Shown here: positions 17,116-26,148 of the stretch, piece after piece
Layout of the letters: each line of letters begins with the position of its first letter
Numbering within the stretch: the first letter of the stretch is position 1
NCBI GenBank assembly: GCA_964247695.1
Contig: CAXTVI010000004.1
Location: 62,001-126,000, forward strand
Reading direction: 5' to 3'
Source: Lichenicoccus sp964247695
Lineage (GTDB): Bacteria > Pseudomonadota > Alphaproteobacteria > Acetobacterales > Acetobacteraceae
Length of the DNA stretch: 64,000 nucleotides
Position numbers and translations under genes: made by a program
The notes under the pieces: model-generated
Databases searched by the model: none
The model's input: only the letters and a program-made list of their open reading frames with translations
What the model was told of the DNA's origin: nothing

Positions 17116-17652
17116 TCAGCGCGGCGACAGCACCATGATCATCTGGCGGTTTTCCATGCGCGGCATCTGCTCGACCTTGGTGCGCTCGTCCATGTCCCCA
17201 CGGATGCGCTCGAGCACCTTCACGCCGAGATCCTGGTGCGCCATCTCGCGACCGCGGAAGCGCAGCGTCACCTTGACCTTGTCGCCTTCCTCGATGAACG
17301 ACCGCATGGCGCGCAGCTTCACCTGGTAGTCGTTCTCATCGATGTTCGGCCTGACCTTGACCTCCTTGATCTCGATGACCTTCTGCTTCTTGCGCGCCTC
17401 GTTCTTCTTCTTCTGCTGCTCGTACTTGAACTTGCCGTAGTCGAGGATCTTGACCACCGGCGGCTCGGCGTTCGGGCTGATCTCCAGCAGGTCGAGACCC
17501 ACCGAGAACGCGCGCATCATCGCCTCGCGCGTCGGCATCACGCCCTGCATCTCGCCTTCCTCGTCGATGAGGCGGACGGAGGGAACGCGGATCTCCTCGT
17601 TGACGCGCGGGCCCTCACGGGTCGGAGGCGCGGGCATCGGTGGTCTGGCTAT
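17116..17652 (-). CDS. infC: Translation initiation factor IF-3
   Basis: Binds the 30S subunit, prevents premature 50S joining and proofreads the start codon. Signatures: GPRVNEEIRVPSVRLIDEEG at the N-terminal domain, DLLEISPNAEPPVVKILDYGKF, the lysine-rich linker EQQKKKNEARKKQK and the C-terminal domain with KVTLRFRGREMAH. The start is set at an ATA codon (17652-17650): AGGAG lies six bases in front of it, while the first in-frame ATG (17637) has no ribosome binding site. From ATA the protein has 178 residues; from ATG, 173. Use of a rare start codon is known for IF-3 genes and allows autoregulation. thrS lies upstream; rpmI and rplT do not follow. Confidence 0.95.
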   Translation of the reverse strand: MARPPMPAPPTREGPRVNEEIRVPSVRLIDEEGEMQGVMPTREAMMRAFSVGLDLLEISPNAEPPVVKILDYGKFKYEQQKKKNEARKKQKVIEIKEVKVRPNIDENDYQVKLRAMRSFIEEGDKVKVTLRFRGREMAHQDLGVKVLERIRGDMDERTKVEQMPRMENRQMIMVLSPR

Positions 17653-17663
17653 GGTGATCTCCT
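17650..17663 (-). promoter_or_regulatory. Ribosome binding site and AUA start of infC
   Basis: Reading on the minus strand: AGGAG (17663-17659), six bases ATCACC, then ATA (17652-17650), in frame with IF-3. Five codons later comes ATG at 17637, preceded only by AGACCACCG. The strong site points to ATA as the true start. IF-3 disfavours non-AUG/GUG/UUG initiation, so this start would make infC translation fall when IF-3 is plentiful. Confidence 0.7.
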
Positions 17664-17799
17664 GTCTCGGTTATGGAATAGTCCGGGCGGCCGGCAATAC
17701 TGCAAGCCGAGCCCTGCGTTCTCGCCTATCCAAGCCCTTGCGGGCAAGCAACCTGACGCGCAAGCGGCAGGATTCCGCCATGCAGACCGCAAGTGGCTG

Positions 17800-19755
17800 T
17801 CATGTTGTCTGGGCTGAGCCGGCGCCGGCTGCGCGTTTCAGGTCGGGTGGCGTCGCCTCCTCCACAAGGGCCTGCAACGCCTCCTCCAGCCCGAGGACCT
17901 CCTGGGCGGCGCCGCCCAGGCGGCGCATCGCGACCGTGCGCGCCTCCGCCTCCTTGCGGCCGACCACCAGGATCACCGGCACCCGTCCCACGCTGTGCTC
18001 GCGCACCTTCGCGTTGATCTTCTCGCGGCCGGTATCGGCATGCACGGCGAGACCCGCCCGCTTCAGCCGGTCGGCCACCTCGAGCGCATAGGGTTCGGCG
18101 TCGGTCACGATGGACGCCACCACCACTTGTACCGGTGCGAGCCAGAGCGGGAAGCGGCCGGCATACTGCTCGATCAGGATGCCGAGGAAACGCTCGAAGG
18201 AGCCCACGATCGCGCGGTGCAGCATCACCGGCCGGTGCCGCGCGCTGTCCTCGCCGATGAAGCTGGCATCGAGCCGCTCGGGCAGCACGTAGTCCACCTG
18301 CAGGGTGCCGCACTGCCAGTCCCGGCCGATCGCATCGCGCAGCACGAACTCCAGCTTGGGGCCATAGAACGCCCCCTCGCCCGGGTTCAGCTCGTAGCCG
18401 ACGCCGGCCAGCCGGCACGCCTCGATCAAGGCCGCCTCGGCCTTGTCCCAGGTCGCGTCATCGCCGGCCCGGTTCTCGGGCCGGTCGGCGAACTTCACCA
18501 CGAAGCTGTCGAAGCCGAGGTCGCGATAGACCTGCGCCAGCATGGCCACGAAGCGCGCCGTCTCCCCGGGCACCTGGGCCTCGGTGCAGAAGATGTGCGC
18601 GTCGTCCTGGGTGAAGGCGCGCACCCGCATGATGCCGTGCAGCGCGCCGGACGGCTCGTAGCGGTGGCAGGCGCCGAACTCCGCCATGCGCAGCGGCAGC
18701 TCACGGTACGAGCGCAGGCCGTGCTTGAAGATCTGCACGTGGCACGGGCAGTTCATCGGTTTCAGGGCAAGGCTCTTGTCTTCGTCCTCTACCGTCGCGA
18801 TGAACATGTGCTCGCGGTAGTTCTCCCAATGGCCGGATGCCTCCCAGAGCGAGCGGTCCACGAGCTGCGGGGTGCGCACCTCCTCGTAGTCCCCGGCGTT
18901 CTGCACCCGGCGCATGTAGTCCTGCAGCACGCTGTAGAGACGCCAGCCCTTCGGATGCCAGAAGATCGAGCCGACCGCCTCCTCCTGGATGTGGAACAGG
19001 TCCATCTCGCGGCCGATGCGGCGGTGGTCGCGCCGCTCGGCCTCCTCGATCTGGTGCAGGTGCGCTTCCAGCTCGGCCGCGTCGCGCCAGGCGGTGCCGT
19101 AGATGCGGGTCAACATCGGGTTGCGGTGGTCGCCGCGCCAGTACGCACCCGCCACCTTCATCAGCTTGAACGCGGTGCCGACGTCGCCGGTCGATCGCAT
19201 GTGCGGCCCGCGGCACAGGTCGAGCCAGTCGCCCTGGCGATAGATGGAGATCGGCTCGCTTTCAGGCAGGTCGCGGATCAGCTCCGCCTTGAAGCGCTCG
19301 CCACGCGCCTCGAAGAACGTGATCGCCGCGTCGCGCGGCCAGACCTCGCGCACGAAGCTTGCATTGCGCGAGACGATCTCCTTCATCCGCGCCTCGATGG
19401 CGGCGAGGTCGCCCTCGGTGAACGGCTCGTTGCGGGCGAAGTCGTAATAAAAGCCGTTCTCGATCACCGGCCCGATGGTGACCTGGGTGCCGGGATGCAG
19501 CCCCTGAACCGCCTCGGCCAGGACGTGGGCGGCGTCGTGACGGATCATTCCGAGCGCCTGTGGGTCGCGCCGGGTCACGAACACCACGCGGCTATCGGCG
19601 TCGATCTCCTGGCTCAGGTCGACGAGGCGGCCGTCCAGCTCCATGGCGAGGGCGGCGCGGGCAAGGCCCGGACCGATCGAGGCGGCGATCGCGGTGCCCG
19701 TCACCGGAGCCGCGAACTGGCGCACGGACCCGTCGGGCAGGGTGATCGCAGGCAT
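17800..19755 (-). CDS. thrS: Threonyl-tRNA synthetase
   Basis: Class II synthetase of 651 residues. Order: TGS domain (1-60, ITLPDGSVRQF), editing domain with HDAAHVLAEAVQ (about 73-84) and the late DLCRGPHM motif, catalytic core with MNCPCHVQIF (zinc cysteine), RYEPSGALHGIMRVRAFTQDDAHIF and VMLHRAIVGSFERFLGILIE, and the anticodon-binding domain. The ATG at 19755 has GGGAG seven bases upstream. infC follows after 147 bases, a conserved bacterial pairing. Confidence 0.97.
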   Translation of the reverse strand: MPAITLPDGSVRQFAAPVTGTAIAASIGPGLARAALAMELDGRLVDLSQEIDADSRVVFVTRRDPQALGMIRHDAAHVLAEAVQGLHPGTQVTIGPVIENGFYYDFARNEPFTEGDLAAIEARMKEIVSRNASFVREVWPRDAAITFFEARGERFKAELIRDLPESEPISIYRQGDWLDLCRGPHMRSTGDVGTAFKLMKVAGAYWRGDHRNPMLTRIYGTAWRDAAELEAHLHQIEEAERRDHRRIGREMDLFHIQEEAVGSIFWHPKGWRLYSVLQDYMRRVQNAGDYEEVRTPQLVDRSLWEASGHWENYREHMFIATVEDEDKSLALKPMNCPCHVQIFKHGLRSYRELPLRMAEFGACHRYEPSGALHGIMRVRAFTQDDAHIFCTEAQVPGETARFVAMLAQVYRDLGFDSFVVKFADRPENRAGDDATWDKAEAALIEACRLAGVGYELNPGEGAFYGPKLEFVLRDAIGRDWQCGTLQVDYVLPERLDASFIGEDSARHRPVMLHRAIVGSFERFLGILIEQYAGRFPLWLAPVQVVVASIVTDAEPYALEVADRLKRAGLAVHADTGREKINAKVREHSVGRVPVILVVGRKEAEARTVAMRRLGGAAQEVLGLEEALQALVEEATPPDLKRAAGAGSAQTT

Positions 19756-19806
19756 GGAGTGGCTCCCGTTTATGCGCGGATGAGACGGTGGGGCCTTCCT
19801 ATGACG

Positions 19807-20757
19807 TCAGGCCAGGGTTGCCGCAACCCTGGCCACGACATCGGACACCGGCATTGTCGCCAGATCGCGAACCTGCAGGATCGTGACGCTTTGCGGATCG
19901 GGCCCGCGCGGCGCGGTCAACGCCGGATCGCTCTTGGCCGAGAACAGCACCAGGCAGCGCGTGCCCATCGCGGCGGCGAGGTGCATCGGCCCGGTATCGT
20001 TGCCGACCGCGAGCGCCGCGCGAGCCGCGACGCCGCCGAGCTCCAGCAGGCTGGTCCGCCCGGTGAGGTCGAGCGCCTGCGGACTGGCCTGCCGGATCGC
20101 CTGCGCCAGGGGCGCATCGCCCGCGGCGCCGACGACCACCGGCCGCACTCCCCGACCAGCCAGCCAGACGGCAAGCTCGGCGAACCGCTCGACCGGCCAG
20201 CGCTTCGCCGGGCGGTGCGGTGCGGCCCCCGGCACGAGGAGCGCGTACGGCGCATCGAGATGCGGCCCGTCTGCCGCCAGCCAGCCGAGGTCCGGCGGCG
20301 GCACCGGCGCGATCCCGGCGCGCGCGAGCTGGTCGGCCTGCCGCTCCCGGGTGTGCATCCGGTCGCGAGCCGGGTTGTCGTGCGGATGCGAGGCGCCGGG
20401 CGCGATCCCGGACCAGGGCGGCCGGCCGGCGAGCCGGAAGTAGCGTGACGAGCGGCCCGACGTCTGCAGGTCGTAGACGAAGTCGTACCCCTGCAGCATC
20501 CGGCGCAGCGTCATGACGCGGCCCAGGCGCCACCAGGGCGGCCGCTCGTCGACCAGCACTTCGTCGAACCAGGGCGATGCGCGGCACAGGGCAAGGAAAG
20601 GCCGCGTCGTCAGCAGGACCACCCGGTCGTCCCGGTGATGCCGCCGGATGGCCGCGAACGGCGCGAAGGCCTGCACGAGATCGCCGAGCGCGCCCAGCTT
20701 GATGATCAGGATGCGCGCCACTGGTCGCGCCACCGGGGCGGATCGGGTTGGCTGCAC
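19807..20757 (-). CDS. Glycosyltransferase family 9 (heptosyltransferase-like)
   Basis: A 316-residue protein of the ADP-heptose:LPS heptosyltransferase family. ARILIIKLGALGDLVQAFAPFAAIRRHH is the N-terminal sugar-acceptor loop region (positions about 15-42), and VGNDTGPMHLAAAMG (near 255) is the conserved nucleotide-sugar binding motif. The family adds sugars to the inner core of LPS. The GTG at 20757 overlaps the preceding glycosyltransferase gene by 52 bases; in-frame GTGs at 20733 and 20721 would reduce the overlap, so the start is uncertain. Probably co-transcribed with the GT4 gene; thrS follows after 51 bases. Confidence 0.88.
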   Translation of the reverse strand: MQPTRSAPVARPVARILIIKLGALGDLVQAFAPFAAIRRHHRDDRVVLLTTRPFLALCRASPWFDEVLVDERPPWWRLGRVMTLRRMLQGYDFVYDLQTSGRSSRYFRLAGRPPWSGIAPGASHPHDNPARDRMHTRERQADQLARAGIAPVPPPDLGWLAADGPHLDAPYALLVPGAAPHRPAKRWPVERFAELAVWLAGRGVRPVVVGAAGDAPLAQAIRQASPQALDLTGRTSLLELGGVAARAALAVGNDTGPMHLAAAMGTRCLVLFSAKSDPALTAPRGPDPQSVTILQVRDLATMPVSDVVARVAATLA

Positions 20758-21914
20758 AAAAGCTCGTCATAGACCGCGAGAGTCGATTGCTGCATCGCCG
20801 GCAGGCCGTAATGCTCGGCCACGTGGGCGCGCGCTCGCACCGCCAGCGCCGCGCGTTCGGCGTCGTCCAGTGCGAGCAGCCGGCCGAGCGCCTGCGCCAG
20901 CGCGTCGACGTCTCCGGGCGGGAACACGGCGCCGCTGATCCCGTCCACCACGGTTTCCATCGCACCCCCATGCCCGGCCACCAGCACCGGCCGCCCCATC
21001 GCCTGCGCCTCGATCACCACGCGCCCGAACGGCTCCGGCTTCAGCGACGGCACCACCACGACGTCGGCCAGGGCATAGGCCGCCGGCATGTCGTCGCAGT
21101 GCCCGGCGAAGCGCAGCCGTTTCATCAGGCCCAGCTCGCTTGCCTGCGCCAGCAGGGCGTTGGCGTGGGTGCCCTCGCGCTGCCTGGGTCCGACCAGCAC
21201 GCAGACCCAGTCCGGCGCACCTTCCGGAAGTCTGGACAGCGCCCGCAGCAGCAGCTCGTGACCCTTCCAGGGCGTGATCCGCCCGGCGAGCATGATGACC
21301 CTGGCGCCAAACGGCAGGTTCCAGTCCGACGCCAGCGTGTGCAGCCGGTCGCCCCTGATCGCAGCCGGATCGAAGGCGGCGAGGTCCGCGCCGCGCGGGA
21401 TGATGCGCAGCCGGTCGAGGCCGACCGCGTAGTCGGCCCGCAGGCGTTCGGCCACGAAGCGGCTGATCGCGATCACCCGCTCGCCGCGTGCCATGATCGC
21501 GTTGTAGCGGTGCTTGAACGGCAGGTTCTCGCTGTAGCCGCCATGCCAGGTGGTGACGAAGGCGGCCCCGGTGCGGCGCGCGGCGAGCCAGGCCGACCAG
21601 GCCGGCGCGCGCGACCTCGCATGCACCAGGTCGACCTGCTCGCGCCGGATCAGCCGCGCCAGCCTCCAGGAATTCATCCAGATGCCGAGCGGGTCCTTGG
21701 TCATGAGCCGCAGCGTGATGTGGCGGCCACCGGCGCGCGCGACCTGCGACACCATGCGGCCGCCGGCGCTCGCCACCAGCGCCGTGCCGCCCGCCTGCGC
21801 GATGGCCCGGACGATCTCGATGGTTCCCCGCTCGACGCCGCCGGCCTGCAGCGACGGCAGCACCTGCAGGATGACGGGTGGACGGCCCTGCGCGGGCTTC
21901 GTGGAGGCAGACAT
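20706..21914 (-). CDS. Glycosyltransferase family 4
   Basis: A GT-B fold transferase of 402 residues. The N-terminal domain begins PVILQVLPSLQAGGVERGTIE; VDLVHARSRAPAWSAW and TTWHGGYSEN are acceptor-side motifs. The C-terminal donor domain has VIMLAGRITPWKGHELLLRAL and PSLKPEPFGRVVIEAQAMGRPV, the EX7E motif of retaining GT4 enzymes. A role in LPS or capsule synthesis is likely, given the family 9 transferase that follows and overlaps. The ATG at 21914 is preferred to a GTG at 21932; neither has a strong ribosome binding site. Confidence 0.88.
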   Translation of the reverse strand: MSASTKPAQGRPPVILQVLPSLQAGGVERGTIEIVRAIAQAGGTALVASAGGRMVSQVARAGGRHITLRLMTKDPLGIWMNSWRLARLIRREQVDLVHARSRAPAWSAWLAARRTGAAFVTTWHGGYSENLPFKHRYNAIMARGERVIAISRFVAERLRADYAVGLDRLRIIPRGADLAAFDPAAIRGDRLHTLASDWNLPFGARVIMLAGRITPWKGHELLLRALSRLPEGAPDWVCVLVGPRQREGTHANALLAQASELGLMKRLRFAGHCDDMPAAYALADVVVVPSLKPEPFGRVVIEAQAMGRPVLVAGHGGAMETVVDGISGAVFPPGDVDALAQALGRLLALDDAERAALAVRARAHVAEHYGLPAMQQSTLAVYDELLCSQPDPPRWRDQWRAS

Positions 21915-22072
21915 CGCCGGGCGCCATAGCACGCGCGCCGTGGCCGTGTCCCGTGCGTAATCGTAATGTTTCGGCGGCGGCCGGCCATCGCGCGGAATGC
22001 CGGCGCTGCTGCCGCCCGGAACGCATGGCCCGGGCGGACCGTTGAAGGTGCAGGCATCCGGGGCCCTGAAGC

Positions 22073-22834
22073 ATGGACCATGACGTCGCGACGGATCTGA
22101 TCGGGCTCGTCCGCGCCGATGGGGTGCGGCTTGCGGCCCGCCACCAGGCCGGCGGCGGCCCTGCGATCCTGTTCCTGCACGGGCTGATGAGCACCATGCA
22201 CGGCGATAAGGCCGGGCACCTGGCGATGCATGCCGCAGCGCGTGGCGTGGAGTTCCTGCGCTACGACGCGTACGGCCATGGCAGCAGCGGCGGCCGCTTC
22301 ATCGACGGCACCATCGGCAGCTGGCTTGGCGACGCCCACCTCGCCCTGGGCCGCCTCGGCGCATCCAGGGTCATCCTGGTCGGCTCCTCGATCGGTGGCT
22401 GGCTGGCGCTGCTGCTGGCCCTCGCGCGGCCGGAGCGGGTCGCCGGGCTGCTGCTGGTTGCGCCGGCACCGGACATGACGCGTCGGGTCGCGATGCAGCT
22501 TCCGGCCGAGGCCAGGCTGGCGCTGGAGCGTGATGGCGTCTGGCATCGCCCGAGCCGCTACGGCGAGCCGATTCCGATCACACGCCGCATGCTCGACGAT
22601 GGCGAGCGTCACTGCCTGCTCGGCGGCCCGATCGCCATCGGCTGCCCGGTGCGTATCCTGCACGGCCAGCAGGATGCGGACGTGCCGTGGCGTGGCAGCC
22701 TGCTGCTCGCCGACCGGCTGGCAAGTCACGACGTGCAGTTGACGCTGGTCAAGGACGGCGACCATCGGCTGTCGCGCCACGCCGATCTTGCCTTGCTGCG
22801 CGAGGCGGTGGACGCGCTGCGTCAATCGGCCTGA
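22073..22834 (+). CDS. Alpha/beta hydrolase
   Basis: A 253-residue hydrolase. ILFLHGLMSTMHGDKA holds the oxyanion loop, S106 in VGSSIGGW is the nucleophile, the acid is probably the aspartate in ILHGQQDADVPW, and the histidine is in KDGDHRLSR near the C-terminus. The layout resembles small cytoplasmic serine hydrolases of the ABHD10/YqiA kind; an ester or thioester substrate is likely but not identified. Divergent from the GT4 gene and convergent with the SDR gene, four bases away. Confidence 0.85.
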   Translation: MDHDVATDLIGLVRADGVRLAARHQAGGGPAILFLHGLMSTMHGDKAGHLAMHAAARGVEFLRYDAYGHGSSGGRFIDGTIGSWLGDAHLALGRLGASRVILVGSSIGGWLALLLALARPERVAGLLLVAPAPDMTRRVAMQLPAEARLALERDGVWHRPSRYGEPIPITRRMLDDGERHCLLGGPIAIGCPVRILHGQQDADVPWRGSLLLADRLASHDVQLTLVKDGDHRLSRHADLALLREAVDALRQSA

Positions 22835-22844
22835 CGCCTCAGGC
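22829..22844. terminator. Hairpin spanning two convergent stop codons
   Basis: GCCTGA, loop CGCC, TCAGGC: a perfect 6-bp inverted repeat containing the stop codons of both the hydrolase (plus) and the SDR gene (minus). Its position suits a bidirectional transcript end. There is no T tract on either side. Confidence 0.35.
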
Positions 22845-23735
22845 TGCGCCTTGCGGGACGCGGAGGATGGCTTCAAGGCCCTCGCGATAGGTCGGATACT
22901 GCCACCGATAGCCGAGCTCCTGCTGGGTGATGGTGCTGCGGACCTTGCGGTTGTCGCCCCAGAACGAGCGCGCCATCGGGCTCATCGTGGCCCACGCCTC
23001 GGCGAGCGGCTTGGCGTCCGGCACCGGCAGGCCGAGGAGCGCCGCCGCATGCGCCGTGACCACCGCGCTCTCCGCTGGTTCGTCGTCGGCGAGGTTGAGC
23101 ACCCGGCGCCCCGCCGGGGGGTGCCGCATCGCCGCCAGCGTGGCGCCCGCGATATCGTCACGGTGGATGCGCCCGAAGCAGTGTCCGGGGGCTGCGATCC
23201 GCCGGGCAGTCCCGGTGCGCAGGCTGTCGAAGATGCTGCGCCCCGGCCCGTAGATGCCGGCGATGCGCAGCAGGTCGATCACCCCGCTCGTGGCGTCCCC
23301 GGCCAGCGCTGTCCAGGCCTGTTCGGCCAGGGTCCGACGCTGCGCGCGGGCCGCGCCGGGACCGGGCTCCGAGGTCTCGTCCACCCAGCCGCCGGCCCGG
23401 TCGCCATAGATGCCGGTGGTCGAGAAATAGCCGATCCAGCGCAGGCAGGGGGCGGACCGCACGGCGTCGGCGTATCGCGCCAGCACCGGATCGGCCGCCT
23501 CGCCCGCGGCGTCGCGCGGCGGCACCGAGACCAGCACGTGGGTCGCCGCGTCGAGGGCGGCGCCGGCCGCATCGAAGGCGATGCGCTCGATGCCGTCGTC
23601 GGGCGCGTCCCGGCTGGTGGTGCCGATCACCCGCCAGCCCGCGCCTGCCGCGAGCCGGCCGACGGCAGTGGCGGCGTACCCCAGGCCGAACACCAGCAGC
23701 GTCGGGGGCGCCTCGATCCCGGACAATTCAGACAT
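22839..23735 (-). CDS. NAD(P)-binding epimerase-like (extended SDR, YeeZ-type) protein
   Basis: A 298-residue Rossmann protein. TLLVFGLGYAATAVGRLAAG is the dinucleotide-binding motif (about residues 12-31); YFSTTGIYGDRAGGWVDE contains the active-site-like tyrosine region of extended SDRs; RIAGIYGPGRSIF and FGRIHRDDIAGATLAAM follow. The best match by pattern is the YeeZ group of predicted nucleotide-sugar epimerases, with no proven substrate. It follows the glutathione transferase gene by 11 bases and is probably co-transcribed with it. Confidence 0.8.
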   Translation of the reverse strand: MSELSGIEAPPTLLVFGLGYAATAVGRLAAGAGWRVIGTTSRDAPDDGIERIAFDAAGAALDAATHVLVSVPPRDAAGEAADPVLARYADAVRSAPCLRWIGYFSTTGIYGDRAGGWVDETSEPGPGAARAQRRTLAEQAWTALAGDATSGVIDLLRIAGIYGPGRSIFDSLRTGTARRIAAPGHCFGRIHRDDIAGATLAAMRHPPAGRRVLNLADDEPAESAVVTAHAAALLGLPVPDAKPLAEAWATMSPMARSFWGDNRKVRSTITQQELGYRWQYPTYREGLEAILRVPQGAA

Positions 23736-23746
23736 CCCCGGACAAC

Positions 23747-24415
23747 TCAGAAATCAAGGTCGGCATAATGCGCGGGTGGGGTGATGCCGGTGATGCGGTC
23801 GTTCAGGATGCCGCGGAAGCTCGGCCTCGACTTGATGCGCGCATACCAGTCGCGGGTCGGCGGCGACAGGCTCCAGTCGATGTCGCCGATATAGTCGAGG
23901 GACGAGAGATGCGCGGCGGCGGCAAAGTCGGCGAGCGACAGGTTGGCACCGGCCAGCCATTTCCGCGTCTCGGCGAGCCAGCCGATATACTCCAGGTGCC
24001 CGGCCACGTTGGCATAGCCAGCCCGCAGCGCCCCGGCATCGGGATTGCCGCGGCCCACCATGCGCTTGGTGATCTTCTCGCCCACCAGGTTGCGCGTCAC
24101 CTCCAGGTTGAACTTGCCGTCGAACCAGGCGACCAGCCGGCGTATCTCGACCCGCTCGCCCAATGTGCGCCCAAGCAGCGGCGTATCCGGATACGCCTCC
24201 TCGAGGTACTCGCAGATCACCCCGGAATCCGGGATCGCCAGCCCGTTCTCCTCCACCAGCATCGGCACGGTGTTGGCCGGGTTGAGGGCAAGATACTCGG
24301 CCCGGCGCTCCGACAGCTTCTCGACCTTGAGCTCGAAGGGCAGCCGCTTCTCGCCCAGGACCAGGCGGACCTTGCGCGAGAACGGGGAGAGCGGGAGGTG
24401 GTGCAGGATTCGCAT
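23747..24415 (-). CDS. Glutathione S-transferase
   Basis: A 222-residue GST. The N-terminal thioredoxin-like domain starts MRILHHLPLSPFSRKVRLVLGEK with the catalytic serine region SPFSRK, the cis-proline NTVPMLVEENG and the glutathione-binding IPDSGVICEYLEE. The helical domain includes LSLADFAAAAHLSSLDYIGDI, the N-capping box of GSTs. A role in detoxification by glutathione conjugation or reduction is expected; the substrate is unknown. It is divergent from minC, with a 152-base gap. Confidence 0.9.
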   Translation of the reverse strand: MRILHHLPLSPFSRKVRLVLGEKRLPFELKVEKLSERRAEYLALNPANTVPMLVEENGLAIPDSGVICEYLEEAYPDTPLLGRTLGERVEIRRLVAWFDGKFNLEVTRNLVGEKITKRMVGRGNPDAGALRAGYANVAGHLEYIGWLAETRKWLAGANLSLADFAAAAHLSSLDYIGDIDWSLSPPTRDWYARIKSRPSFRGILNDRITGITPPAHYADLDF

Positions 24416-24532
24416 GCCGGGAAATTATTTCATCCCGACCCGGATCGCCAACGCTGCGGCGGCCTTGCACGCGGAATTCTGCCGCTGCGGCTCCGTCCCG
24501 GGCGTCCGTTGCAACAACCGCCCTGTTTGTCA

Positions 24533-24559
24533 TTGACCACGCCCCTGTGGGCGGATAGT
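24533..24559 (+). promoter_or_regulatory. Possible minC promoter
   Basis: TTGACC (24533-24538), 15-base spacer, GATAGT (24554-24559). The spacer is shorter than ideal. If used, transcription would start about three bases before the minC GTG, which also lacks a Shine-Dalgarno sequence, so minC could be translated from an almost leaderless message. Confidence 0.3.
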
Positions 24560-24567
24560 CGCAGCCA

Positions 24568-25314
24568 GTGTCCGAAATCCAGCACCCTCCAGCGCCGCTG
24601 CCGCAGATCCGCGTGCGCGGACGCTCGTTCATGGCACTGGTGCTCTCCCCCGAGCCGCCCCTCGCCGCCTGGCTGCTTGGCCTGGACGCGCAGATCGCCC
24701 GCTCCGCCAGCTTCTTCGCCGGCCGCCCGGTGATCCTCGATTGCGGGCTGCTCGATGCGAACGACGACGGCGTGTCGGAGCTGCTGCCCTCGCTGGCCGG
24801 GCGTGGCGTGCGGCTGATCGCCATCGAGGGCGCGGATGCCTCCTGGCCGGCCACCGAGGGCTGGGACTGGCCGCAGGGCTTTTCCGGCGGCCGCGCCGTG
24901 GGCCCGCTCGAGGTCCCCGACGATGGCGCGCCGCCCGCCGATCCCGACGCGGCGCAGGGCGCGCTGGCGGAGGCGCCGCAGGCCACGCCTTCGCTGCTGA
25001 TCGAGGAGCCGGTGCGCTCTGGGCAGTCCATCGTGTTCGCCGAGGGCGACGTCACCGTCATCGGATCGGTCGCCTCGGGGGCCGAGATCGCCGCCGGCGG
25101 GTCGATCCATATCTACGGCACGCTGCGCGGACGCGCCGTGGCGGGCCTCGGCGGCAACCGCGACGCCCGCATCCTGTGCCGGCGGATGAATGCCGAGCTC
25201 ATCGCCATCGACGGCTACTACATGACCGCCGAGGACATGCCGGCCGAGCTGATCGGCAAGAGCACGCAGACCAGGCTCGACGACGAGACGCTGCTGCTGC
25301 TGCCGCTGGACTGA
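24568..25314 (+). CDS. minC: Septum site-determining protein MinC
   Basis: Inhibitor of FtsZ assembly at the poles, 248 residues. The N-terminal domain (about 1-110) is followed by an Ala/Pro/Asp-rich linker (about 115-140), then the C-terminal beta-helix domain with GQSIVFAEGDVTVIGSVASG, GSIHIYGTLRGRAVAGLGG and IAIDGYYMTAED, which dimerises and binds MinD. The GTG start has no clear ribosome binding site. First gene of minCDE; minD begins 18 bases after the stop. Confidence 0.95.
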   Translation: MSEIQHPPAPLPQIRVRGRSFMALVLSPEPPLAAWLLGLDAQIARSASFFAGRPVILDCGLLDANDDGVSELLPSLAGRGVRLIAIEGADASWPATEGWDWPQGFSGGRAVGPLEVPDDGAPPADPDAAQGALAEAPQATPSLLIEEPVRSGQSIVFAEGDVTVIGSVASGAEIAAGGSIHIYGTLRGRAVAGLGGNRDARILCRRMNAELIAIDGYYMTAEDMPAELIGKSTQTRLDDETLLLLPLD

Positions 25315-25332
25315 GAAGAAGAGGGAGACAGC

Positions 25333-26148
25333 ATGGCCAAGGTTCTGGTCGTCACATCGGGCAAGGGCGGGGTCGGCAAGACGACCTCGACCGCTGCCAT
25401 CGGGGCGGCGCTCGCGCAGAGCGGCAAGAACGTCGTGGTGGTCGATTTCGATGTGGGCCTGCGCAACCTCGACCTGGTGATGGGCGCCGAGCGTCGGGTG
25501 GTGTTCGACCTGATCAACGTGGTGCAGGGCGATGCCAAGCTCAGCCAGGCGCTGATCCGCGACAAGCGGGTCGACACGCTGTCGATCCTGCCGGCCTCGC
25601 AGACCCGCGACAAGGATGCCCTCACCCCGGACGGGGTGGCGCGGGTCATCGCCGAGCTGCGCGAGAAGTTCGACTGGGTGGTCTGCGACAGCCCGGCCGG
25701 CATCGAGAAGGGGGCGCAGATGGCGATGTACCACGCCGACGAGGCGGTAGTGGTGACCAACCCCGAGGTCTCCTCGGTCCGCGACAGCGACCGCATCATC
25801 GGCATGCTGGACAGCACCACGCTGCGCGCCAAGAACGGCCAGAAGATCGACAAGCACCTGCTGCTGACCCGCTACGACCCGGCCCGCGCGGCCCGCGGCG
25901 AGATGCTGCGCACCGAGGACGTGCTGGAGATCCTGTCCATCCCGCTGCTCGGCATCATTCCCGAGAGCGAGGAGGTGCTGCGTGCGTCGAACCTCGGATC
26001 GCCGGTGACCCTCTCCAATCCCGAAAGCGCGCCGGCGCGAGCCTATTTCGACGCGGTGCGGCGGCTGCAGGGCGAGACGCTGGAGATGAGCGTTCCCAGC
26101 GACCGCAAGGGGTTGTTCGGCAAGTGGTTCAAGTGGAGGGTCGCATGA
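25333..26148 (+). CDS. minD: Septum site-determining ATPase MinD
   Basis: Membrane-associated ATPase (271 residues) that recruits MinC and oscillates under MinE control. The deviant Walker A motif GKGGVGKTTS is at residues 10-19; VVVDFDVGLRNLDLVMGAERR and WVVCDSPAGIEKGA are switch and Walker B regions. The C-terminus SDRKGLFGKWFKWRVA is an amphipathic membrane-targeting helix. The stop overlaps the minE start (ATGA). Confidence 0.97.
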   Translation: MAKVLVVTSGKGGVGKTTSTAAIGAALAQSGKNVVVVDFDVGLRNLDLVMGAERRVVFDLINVVQGDAKLSQALIRDKRVDTLSILPASQTRDKDALTPDGVARVIAELREKFDWVVCDSPAGIEKGAQMAMYHADEAVVVTNPEVSSVRDSDRIIGMLDSTTLRAKNGQKIDKHLLLTRYDPARAARGEMLRTEDVLEILSIPLLGIIPESEEVLRASNLGSPVTLSNPESAPARAYFDAVRRLQGETLEMSVPSDRKGLFGKWFKWRVA

